A stretch of DNA of 64,000 nucleotides from Kosakonia sp. H02 (lineage in GTDB: Bacteria; Pseudomonadota; Gammaproteobacteria; Enterobacterales; Enterobacteriaceae). The stretch lies in NCBI GenBank assembly GCA_030704225.1, contig CP131915.1:1798001-1862000 (forward strand), written 5' to 3'. Below the pieces are notes generated by a model. That model saw only the letters and a program-made list of their open reading frames with translations, did no database searches and had not been told where the DNA came from. The position numbers were made by a program, and so were the translations under genes. Numbering within the stretch: position 1 is the stretch's first letter; the number at the start of each line of letters is the position of its first letter. This document shows positions 57,693-64,000 of this stretch, piece by piece.

Positions 57693-58409
57693 ATGAATAA
57701 CCGCAAAATTATTTTGCTCACCGGCGCGAGCAGTGGTATCGGCGAAGCAACGGCACGTCGGCTGGTCCAGGATGGCCATCAATTGATTATCGGTGCCCGG
57801 CGTATTGAACGCCTTCATGCGCTGCGTGACGAGTTGGGCAATATTGACTGTTTACCCATTGATGTTACGCAGGCGCAGGATTTGCAGCAGATGGCGCAGT
57901 TCGCCCTGTCGCATTATGGCCGCGTTGATGTGCTAATTAACAACGCGGGCATTATGCCGCTCTCACCGCTGTCGGCGCTGAAAACGGATGAATGGCGGCA
58001 AACTATCGATGTCAATGTCTACGGCGTGCTGAACGGCATCGCCGCGGTGTTACCGGCCATGCAACAACAAGGGGCAGGACAAATTATCAATGTCGCCTCT
58101 ATCGGCGCGCACACCGTTTTCCCACTCTCTGCCGTTTACTGTGCCAGCAAATTTGCCGTTCGCGCCATTTCCGATGGACTTCGTCAGGAAACCGACAGGA
58201 TACGCGTGACCGTTATTAGCCCGGGCGTCGTCGGGTCGGAACTGGCCGATCATATTACTGACACCGGTGCGAAAGAGGCGATGCAGGCGTTCCGCCGTAT
58301 TGCGCTGCCCGCAGAGGCGATCGCAGATGCCATTGCCTGGGCTATCGCTCAGCCTGATGGCGTTGATGTCAGCGAAATTATTGTTCGCCACACCCAAAGC
58401 CCGTATTAA
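57693..58409 (+). CDS. Short-chain dehydrogenase/reductase
   Basis: A 238-residue classical SDR with the cofactor motif TGASSGIG, NNAGI, catalytic Ser in NVASIGA, and a variant YCASK active-site block. The GARRIERL stretch after beta-2 points to NADP(H). The substrate is unknown; similar enzymes are annotated as NADP-dependent oxidoreductases in AraC-controlled units. An AGGAGATC ribosome site precedes the ATG, and the next SDR gene follows after 10 bp. Confidence 0.9.
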   Translation: MNNRKIILLTGASSGIGEATARRLVQDGHQLIIGARRIERLHALRDELGNIDCLPIDVTQAQDLQQMAQFALSHYGRVDVLINNAGIMPLSPLSALKTDEWRQTIDVNVYGVLNGIAAVLPAMQQQGAGQIINVASIGAHTVFPLSAVYCASKFAVRAISDGLRQETDRIRVTVISPGVVGSELADHITDTGAKEAMQAFRRIALPAEAIADAIAWAIAQPDGVDVSEIIVRHTQSPY

Positions 58410-58419
58410 GGAGGCCACC

Positions 58420-59259
58420 ATGAAAACACGCAAAGTCTGGTTTATCACCGGAGCTGCCCGCGGGCTCGGTTTATCGCTTGCCCGCGAGGTGCTCGCGCAA
58501 GGGGATGTGGTCGCCGCGACATCACGTACGCTGCAAAGCTTACGGCACGCGCTGGGTGACAATCGCGAACAGTTTCTGGCTCTGGAAGTCGACCTGGTTT
58601 CGCAAGCGAGCGTCAAACAGGCTATCGACCAAACTATGGCGACGTTTGGCCGCATCGATGTGGTGGTTAATAACGCCGGTTATGGTCAGTTCGGCACCTT
58701 TGAGTCGCTGTCCGATGCAGAACTGCGCAGCAACTTTGATGTGAATGTTTTTGCGCCCTTGCATGTTCTGCGTCACGCATTGCCGTACCTGCGCCAGCAG
58801 CGTAGCGGGCATATTGTGAATATCGCCTCGATTGTCGGTTTTCAGGGCGGTTATGCCGGGTGGGGGAGTTACACCGCCAGTAAGTTCGCACTGGCGGGGC
58901 TGACGGAAGCCCTGGCGGCGGAAGTTGCGGAACTGGGTATCCGCGCCACGGTGGTCTATCCTGGCCCGGTGCGCACGGATTTTCTGTCAAAACAGAGTTT
59001 ACAGGCAGCGCAAACGACACCTGAGGATTACGGCGCGGCGCGAGCGTCCCTCGATTTGCACCTGAATGAGCTCGATGGCAAGCAGGCCGGGGATCCACAA
59101 AAGCTGGCCTTGCTGATTATCCAGGCCGTCAATGTGGAAAACCCGCCGCTTCATCTCTTCGCCGGGAAAATCGCCAACCAACTGGCGCATGAAAAAATCG
59201 CTGCCGTAAGCGACGATCTTGCGCAGTGGAAAGGGGCAGCCGAAGCCACAGATTTCTGA
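58420..59259 (+). CDS. Short-chain dehydrogenase/reductase
   Basis: A 279-residue SDR with TGAARGLG, NNAGYGQFG, the catalytic Ser in NIASIVGF and YTASK. The TSRTLQSL segment after beta-2 suggests NADP(H). The C-terminal extension (DPQKLALLIIQAVNVENPPL) is typical of the YdaD/retinol-dehydrogenase-like oxidoreductases found in enteric genomes. The ATG follows AAGGAGGCCACC, a near-ideal ribosome site; the longer in-frame extension overlaps the first SDR gene and is rejected. The two SDR genes form an operon ended by a terminator. Confidence 0.9.
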   Translation: MKTRKVWFITGAARGLGLSLAREVLAQGDVVAATSRTLQSLRHALGDNREQFLALEVDLVSQASVKQAIDQTMATFGRIDVVVNNAGYGQFGTFESLSDAELRSNFDVNVFAPLHVLRHALPYLRQQRSGHIVNIASIVGFQGGYAGWGSYTASKFALAGLTEALAAEVAELGIRATVVYPGPVRTDFLSKQSLQAAQTTPEDYGAARASLDLHLNELDGKQAGDPQKLALLIIQAVNVENPPLHLFAGKIANQLAHEKIAAVSDDLAQWKGAAEATDF

Positions 59260-59271
59260 ACTTTGGGTCAC

Positions 59272-59298
59272 AAAGGAGCCGATAGCGGCTCCTTTTTA
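59272..59298 (+). terminator. Terminator after the SDR pair
   Basis: AAAGGAGCC-GATAGC-GGCTCCTTT forms a 9-bp stem followed by TTA. It lies between the SDR pair and the convergent third SDR. Confidence 0.88.
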
Positions 59299-59302
59299 CG
59301 CT

Positions 59303-60088
59303 CTAAACGCCGGTGTATCGTGAAGCCGGTTTGGCATTGCGCGCAGCGTTAAACAGCGCCATTCGTGCCTCTTCAAGGTTCTTCCACAGTTGTAAATCCT
59401 CAACTGGCGGCAACGTGATGAGTTCTCCGTGATCCAGCCCGACCAGCGCGGCATCCACCAAATCTTCGCTGGTCATTACTGCGCCATCCGGCAATGTATC
59501 AAGCCCAATACCGGAGCGCTGCCAAAACTCCGTCGCCGTCATCGCGGGCAGCACTGCCTGAATCCGGATCTGACTGTTGGCGAACTCCTCCTGCAAGCTG
59601 CGGGTAAAATTCACCACCCACGCTTTCGTTGCGCTGTAAACAGCATTACCAGCATGGGTATAAAACGCGACAATCGAGGCGATATTAATAATTGTGCCCC
59701 GGTTTTGCGCCACAAAACGCGGCAAAACGGCCAGCGTCAGGCGCATCAAGGAAGTGATATTCAGCGTATTAATGGCTTCATGTTGATCCGCCGTGCTCTT
59801 CAGGAATGACTTAATATCTCCCGCCCCGGCATTGTTCACCAGCAGCTCTATAGAAGCATCTTCGTGCAGTATGTTCTCCACCAGCGCAATACCGCTGGTC
59901 TGGCTGAGATCGGCAATCAGCGTGTTGACCTGCACGCCGTAACGATGCTGAAGTTTGCCCGCGAGGGCGCTTAACCGATCGGCGCGGCGCGCGATCAGCA
60001 CGAGATTGTAACCGCGGGCGGCCAGACGGTCGGCATAAGCCGCGCCGATACCTGACGAGGCACCGGTAATCAGAGCAGTGATTGTCAT
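59303..60088 (-). CDS. Short-chain dehydrogenase/reductase (HxlR-associated)
   Basis: A 261-residue SDR with TGASSGIG, IARRADRL (NADP preference), NNAGAGD, the catalytic Ser in NIASIVAF and YSATK. It is of the DltE-like oxidoreductase type. The start MTITALITG is preferred over an ATG two codons upstream because the GAGGT ribosome site is then 6-7 bases away. It is downstream of and co-oriented with the HxlR regulator gene, separated by 127 bp that contain two copies of a candidate operator, so it is probably the regulator's target. Confidence 0.88.
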   Translation of the reverse strand: MTITALITGASSGIGAAYADRLAARGYNLVLIARRADRLSALAGKLQHRYGVQVNTLIADLSQTSGIALVENILHEDASIELLVNNAGAGDIKSFLKSTADQHEAINTLNITSLMRLTLAVLPRFVAQNRGTIINIASIVAFYTHAGNAVYSATKAWVVNFTRSLQEEFANSQIRIQAVLPAMTATEFWQRSGIGLDTLPDGAVMTSEDLVDAALVGLDHGELITLPPVEDLQLWKNLEEARMALFNAARNAKPASRYTGV

Positions 60089-60109
60089 TGTCATACCTCA
60101 CGAATAAAT

Positions 60110-60162
60110 GGTTTTATGATGAAACCAAAGCAGCATCGTTTATTTGGTTTCATTATGCAACC
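60110..60162 (-). promoter_or_regulatory. Two candidate HxlR operators upstream of the SDR gene
   Basis: GGTTTTATGATGAAACC (60110-60126) and GGTTTCATTATGCAACC (60146-60162) are 17-bp imperfect palindromes with the pattern GGTTT-N7-(A/C)AACC, 36 bp apart. A larger perfect inverted repeat (ATGAAACCAAA at 60119-60129, TTTGGTTTCAT at 60143-60153) overlaps both. Confidence 0.65.
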
Positions 60163-60215
60163 TAGCGATGCTGCAAAATGTGCGCTTTCGCGAGTGAGTT
60201 AAATGCGTACGTGAG

Positions 60216-60665
60216 TTATCGGGATCCGGCGACGTGTAGCGCCACCTCATCCGGTTGTAATGTGCGCCCATCCTCAGCCACCAGCGCCAATTTTTGCAGC
60301 GGACGGCGCGACAGGTTATCGACCAGCACGCTGGTAGGCTCGCCTTCAGCGAACAGCCATTCATTGCCCCATTGCGCCAGCGCGAACAGCACGATTTGCA
60401 GTGCACGGCCTTTTTCCGTCAACACATATTCCTGCCATGCGCTACCGTCAGCGGCGGGTTGTGTTCGCAAAATCCCTTCATCAACCAGCAATTTAAGCCG
60501 TGACGTCAGCATATTTTTGGCGATACCGAGGTGTTTCTGAAATTCACCAAAACGCGTAATGCCCGCCAGCGCATCGCGCACAATCAAAAGTGACCACCAG
60601 TCGCCAATAATATCCAGCGAGCGGGCAATAGGGCAGAAAGAGTCTTCAATGCGGGTTCGTTTCAT
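60216..60665 (-). CDS. HxlR-family transcriptional regulator
   Basis: A 149-residue winged-helix regulator. The HxlR hallmark is an N-terminal cysteine (SFCPIARSLDIIGDWWSLLI) followed by RFGEFQKHLGIAKNMLTSRL, the recognition helix region. In YodB- and HypR-like members this cysteine senses quinones, aldehydes or oxidants. Its own promoter has a third copy of the operator-like palindrome, suggesting autoregulation and joint control of the downstream SDR gene. Confidence 0.92.
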   Translation of the reverse strand: MKRTRIEDSFCPIARSLDIIGDWWSLLIVRDALAGITRFGEFQKHLGIAKNMLTSRLKLLVDEGILRTQPAADGSAWQEYVLTEKGRALQIVLFALAQWGNEWLFAEGEPTSVLVDNLSRRPLQKLALVAEDGRTLQPDEVALHVAGSR

Positions 60666-60682
60666 AGGGATCTCCGGTTAGC

Positions 60683-60699
60683 GGTTTAATTATAAAACC
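60683..60699 (-). promoter_or_regulatory. Candidate HxlR autoregulatory operator
   Basis: GGTTTAATTATAAAACC, 17 bp before the hxlR-type start codon, matches the two palindromes upstream of the SDR gene. Confidence 0.65.
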
Positions 60700-60814
60700 A
60701 CTTTACGCAGATAACAGCGCTTTTTGCGCAGCCGCACACTCCCGGGCAGCGCATCTGGCGGAGCGCAATAAATGTGTCACAATCCACCTTTCAGGCAGAG
60801 ACAAAGGACACAGG

Positions 60815-62053
60815 ATGAAACGTTTATTCTGGCTGGGCGCGCTCGCGGCCAGCCTGGTGACGCCAGCCGCGCTGGCGCAAACAGCCCCCGAGGGCTACAC
60901 CCTGCAACAGATTGTGATCCTCAGCCGTCACGGTATTCGTGCGCCGTTAGCCAATACCGGTAGCGCGCTGGTGCAATCCACAGACAAACCGTGGCCGAAG
61001 TGGGACGTAGCGGGCGGAGAGCTCACCGAACGGGGCGGCGCGCTGGAAGTCTTCCTTGCGCATAACATGCGTAAGTGGATGGAAAATGAAAAGGTATTGT
61101 CGACCGAAGCGTGCCCCACGCCAACGCAGTTTTACGCATGGGCTAACAGCCTGCAACGCACCTACAATACCGCCCGCTATTTCATTGCTAACACCTTTGT
61201 GGCCTGCGATGTGCCCATCTACCATCAGCGGGAAATGGGCAATATGGATCCGCTGTTTAACCCGGTGATCACTGATAACTCGGCTGAGTTTCGCCAGAAA
61301 GCAGTAAATGCGATGGAGGCGCAGCGGCAAAAATACGATTTTGATGAAAGCTATAAGCTGCTGGAAAGCATTGTCGATTACCGCCACTCGCCAGCCTGTA
61401 AAGAGAAGCCCTCATGCTCTTTGTCACAGGAGAAAGATACCTTCAGCGCCAACTACCGGCTGGAGCCGAACGTGAGCGGGCCATTGAAAACGGCGAATGC
61501 GCTGGTGGACGCTTTCACGCTGCAATATTACCAGGGGCTCCCGCGGGAGCAGGTTGCGTGGGGTGGGATCAAAAGCGACAAGCAGTGGCAACTGCTGGAA
61601 AAACTCAAAAACGGCTATCAGGATATTCTCTTCACCACGCCGGGCGTGGCGCGTAATGTGGCGAAACCGCTGCTGCAATACTTCAATCGTCAGCTTGTAG
61701 AAAAAGCGACCAGCGCGGCCAAAATTACTTTGTTGGTGGGACACGATTCAAATATTGCTTCGCTGCTCGCGGCGCTGGATGCGAAACCCTGGCAATTGCC
61801 GGGCCAGTTTGAGCGCACGCCCATTAGCGGCAAAGTGGTGTTTCAGCGTTGGCATGACACGCAGGGTAATCGCGACTTGATGAAGATTGAGTATTTTTAC
61901 TTCACTGCGGAGCAGATGAGAAACCTCGACAAAATGGGCTTCGACACGCCAGTGCAGCGCTATACCCTCGAATTGAAAGGCTGCCCTGTCGACAGCAACG
62001 GTTTTTGCCCGATGCAAAAATTCAGTGCCCTGTTGGGCGAAGCAGCGAAATAG
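60815..62053 (+). CDS. agp: Periplasmic glucose-1-phosphatase
   Basis: Agp is a periplasmic histidine acid phosphatase that removes phosphate from glucose-1-phosphate and also has phytase activity. The 412-residue precursor has a signal peptide ([15 protein letters not shown], cleavage before QTAPEG) and the family motifs [10 protein letters not shown] (nucleophile histidine) and VGHDSN (proton-donor aspartate; HD-type). E. coli Agp is 413 aa. Six or more cysteines (for example TEACP, FVACD, KGCP, GFCP) would form disulfides. It marks the return to the E. coli-like gene order. Confidence 0.96.
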   Translation: MKRLFWLGALAASLVTPAALAQTAPEGYTLQQIVILSRHGIRAPLANTGSALVQSTDKPWPKWDVAGGELTERGGALEVFLAHNMRKWMENEKVLSTEACPTPTQFYAWANSLQRTYNTARYFIANTFVACDVPIYHQREMGNMDPLFNPVITDNSAEFRQKAVNAMEAQRQKYDFDESYKLLESIVDYRHSPACKEKPSCSLSQEKDTFSANYRLEPNVSGPLKTANALVDAFTLQYYQGLPREQVAWGGIKSDKQWQLLEKLKNGYQDILFTTPGVARNVAKPLLQYFNRQLVEKATSAAKITLLVGHDSNIASLLAALDAKPWQLPGQFERTPISGKVVFQRWHDTQGNRDLMKIEYFYFTAEQMRNLDKMGFDTPVQRYTLELKGCPVDSNGFCPMQKFSALLGEAAK

Positions 62054-62059
62054 CGGCGT

Positions 62060-62081
62060 CTCCCCCGCGAAAGCGGGGGAG
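62060..62081. terminator. Hairpin between agp and yccJ
   Basis: CTCCCCCGC-GAAA-GCGGGGGAG is a perfect 9-bp GC-rich stem with a GAAA tetraloop between convergent genes. Confidence 0.8.
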
Positions 62082-62094
62082 TGGGGGAGCGTAA

Positions 62095-62322
62095 CTACAC
62101 GTTTTGCCGTTCTATGGTTTGTTCTCCCCAAAAGAGTGAATCTTTATCGGTTTTCTCAAAGGCGCGCAGCAGGACTTCATCGCTACCTTCTTCCCAAATT
62201 TTCTCTGCGAGGACCTCGTCGTAGTCGGCAAGTTCGAAAATAGCTTCAGCGATTTCCGGTGAAGTATTACGTAAACTGGCCCATTCGCCCACGCGATGAG
62301 CTTTCGCTTCCTGAGTTGGCAT
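62095..62322 (-). CDS. yccJ: Small protein YccJ
   Basis: A 75-residue acidic cytoplasmic protein of unknown function, the same length as E. coli YccJ, with conserved [20 protein letters not shown]. It lies 20 bp downstream of wrbA, and in E. coli the two are co-transcribed and RpoS-dependent. Confidence 0.94.
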   Translation of the reverse strand: MPTQEAKAHRVGEWASLRNTSPEIAEAIFELADYDEVLAEKIWEEGSDEVLLRAFEKTDKDSLFWGEQTIERQNV

Positions 62323-62342
62323 AAGCGTCCTCCTGTAGAAAG

Positions 62343-63332
<990 letters not shown>

Positions 63333-63506
63333 ATGGCAAACCATCGTGGTGGTTCAGGTAACTTCGCTGAAGACCGTGAAAGAGCATCAGCAGCAGGCCG
63401 TAAAGGTGGTCAGCAAAGCGGGGGTAATTTCAAAAATGATCCTCAGCGCGCCTCAGAAGCAGGTAAAAAAGGGGGCAAAAACAGTCACGGTAGCCGCAGT
63501 AGCTAA
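63333..63506 (+). CDS. ymdF: KGG-repeat stress protein YmdF
   Basis: A 57-residue hydrophilic protein made of two KGG-type repeats (RASAAGRKGGQQSGGNF and RASEAGKKGGKNSHG), as in E. coli YmdF and general stress proteins of the GsiB/con-10 family. It is strongly expressed in stationary phase in relatives. A perfect ribosome site (TGGAGGTGAG) precedes the ATG. A slightly longer open frame in another phase covers the same DNA and is a shadow. Confidence 0.93.
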   Translation: MANHRGGSGNFAEDRERASAAGRKGGQQSGGNFKNDPQRASEAGKKGGKNSHGSRSS

Positions 63507-63548
63507 CGCGACCCGCAGACAAGCCTTTACGGTTGCTGCATAAGCCCG

Positions 63549-63575
63549 CCGCCGGGGAGACCCGGCGGTTTTTTT
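63549..63575 (+). terminator. Intrinsic terminator after ymdF
   Basis: CCGCCGGG-GAGA-CCCGGCGG is a perfect 8-bp stem with a GAGA tetraloop followed by seven T residues. Confidence 0.93.
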
Positions 63576-63674
63576 ATGCATGCGCGACGCATTAATTTAT
63601 GTAACCGTTCTTCTGAAAGTCGAGTCGACTTGTGTCATTTGCTATGCTGCTTCGAACCAAAAAGGGGAGCACAA

Positions 63675-64000
63675 ATGGCACAGGGTACGGCGAAGGGCGT
63701 GGGCAAACGCACACGGGCGGTAAGTGAAAAGCGTCAGGCGATTTTAAACGCGGCGCTGGAGGTTTTTTCTCGCCTTGGTTTTCATGGGGCACGGCTGGAT
63801 CAGGTTGCGGAGCAGGCGGGCGTCTCGAAAACGAATCTGCTTTATTATTTCCCGTCCAAAGAGGCGCTTTATATTGCCGTGTTGCGCCAGATCCTTGATA
63901 TCTGGCTGGCACCGCTAAAAGCGTTTCGTGAGGATTTCACGCCGCTGGTGGCCATCAAAGAGTACATCCGCCTGAAACTGGAAGTCTCGCGGGACAATCC
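63675..64000 (+). CDS. rutR: TetR-family regulator RutR (partial, N-terminal part)
   Basis: RutR is the uracil/thymine-responsive repressor of the rut pyrimidine-degradation operon and a wider regulator of nucleotide metabolism. The visible 108 residues contain the TetR HTH (LDQVAEQAGVSKTNLLYYFP) and continue with the strongly conserved SKEALYIAVLRQILDIWLAP. The E. coli protein is 212 aa, so about half is outside the window. The rut operon would be expected divergent but is not visible between ymdF and here; in E. coli it lies on the other side of this gene pair. Confidence 0.95.
   Translation, partial: MAQGTAKGVGKRTRAVSEKRQAILNAALEVFSRLGFHGARLDQVAEQAGVSKTNLLYYFPSKEALYIAVLRQILDIWLAPLKAFREDFTPLVAIKEYIRLKLEVSRDN

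Noticed and set aside
63346..63543. 65-codon open frame overlapping ymdF
   Set aside because: It is out of frame with ymdF, whose product matches the KGG-repeat family and has a perfect ribosome site.

Overview
The window is a chromosomal segment of an enterobacterium. Gene order and protein sequences from pepN to ycbZ-matP-ompA-sulA-sxy-yccS-helD-mgsA-hspQ-rlmI-tusE-yccA-serT, and again from agp-yccJ-wrbA-ymdF to rutR, follow the Escherichia coli 20-22 minute region closely. Divergence from E. coli and the accessory content suggest a relative such as Kosakonia, Enterobacter or Phytobacter; the genus cannot be fixed from this window.

Layout. 1-4.5 kb: end of pepN, then the ssuEADCB alkanesulfonate operon on the minus strand. 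4.7-7.6 kb: pyrD, zapC, ycbX. 7.7-15.2 kb: rlmL, uup and pqiABC in one direction. 15.4-20.7 kb: rmf, fabA, the Lon-like ycbZ, matP, ompA, sulA. 20.9-30.4 kb: sxy, yccS (broken by an exact 100-bp tandem duplication), yccF, helD, mgsA, yccU, hspQ, rlmI, yccX, tusE, yccA. 30.7-32.3 kb: an orphan peptide-binding protein. 32.5 kb: tRNA-Ser(UGA).

The 32.6-54.9 kb stretch is accessory and replaces the hya/app genes that follow serT in E. coli K-12. It opens with a ToxR/MarT-like regulator and a FidL-like partner, followed by a long AT-rich control region. Next is a two-partner-secretion pair (tpsA, tpsB), each carrying a single-base frameshift in a poly-A tract. The main content is a tightly packed 15-kb operon (39.4-54.2 kb). 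It encodes a nearly self-contained type II polyketide/fatty-acid assembly line: AcpS-type phosphopantetheinyl transferase, ketoreductase, dehydratase, acyl carrier protein, GcvT-like protein, a fused KS-alpha/KS-beta, another ketosynthase with an altered triad, an unknown protein and a FabD-like malonyltransferase. The same operon encodes an export route: a LolD/MacB-type ATPase, an FtsX-type permease, a LolA-like periplasmic carrier, a predicted outer-membrane barrel and membrane or periplasmic accessory proteins. A LuxR-type regulator faces the end of the operon.

The enzyme set (FabD + FabG + FabZ + ACP + KS + GcvT-like + PPTase + ABC transporter) recalls the streptococcal cyl operon for the polyene granadaene, but the exporter is a Lol-like trans-envelope system and no CylE or CylJ counterpart is visible. 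My working hypothesis is that it makes a polyene or other poly-unsaturated acyl product and moves it to the outer membrane. This is the best candidate here for a poorly described system.

55.2-60.7 kb holds a globin-coupled diguanylate cyclase (dgcO/dosC without dosP), an AraC regulator divergent from two short-chain dehydrogenases, and an HxlR regulator upstream of a third dehydrogenase, with matching candidate operators. The core resumes with agp.
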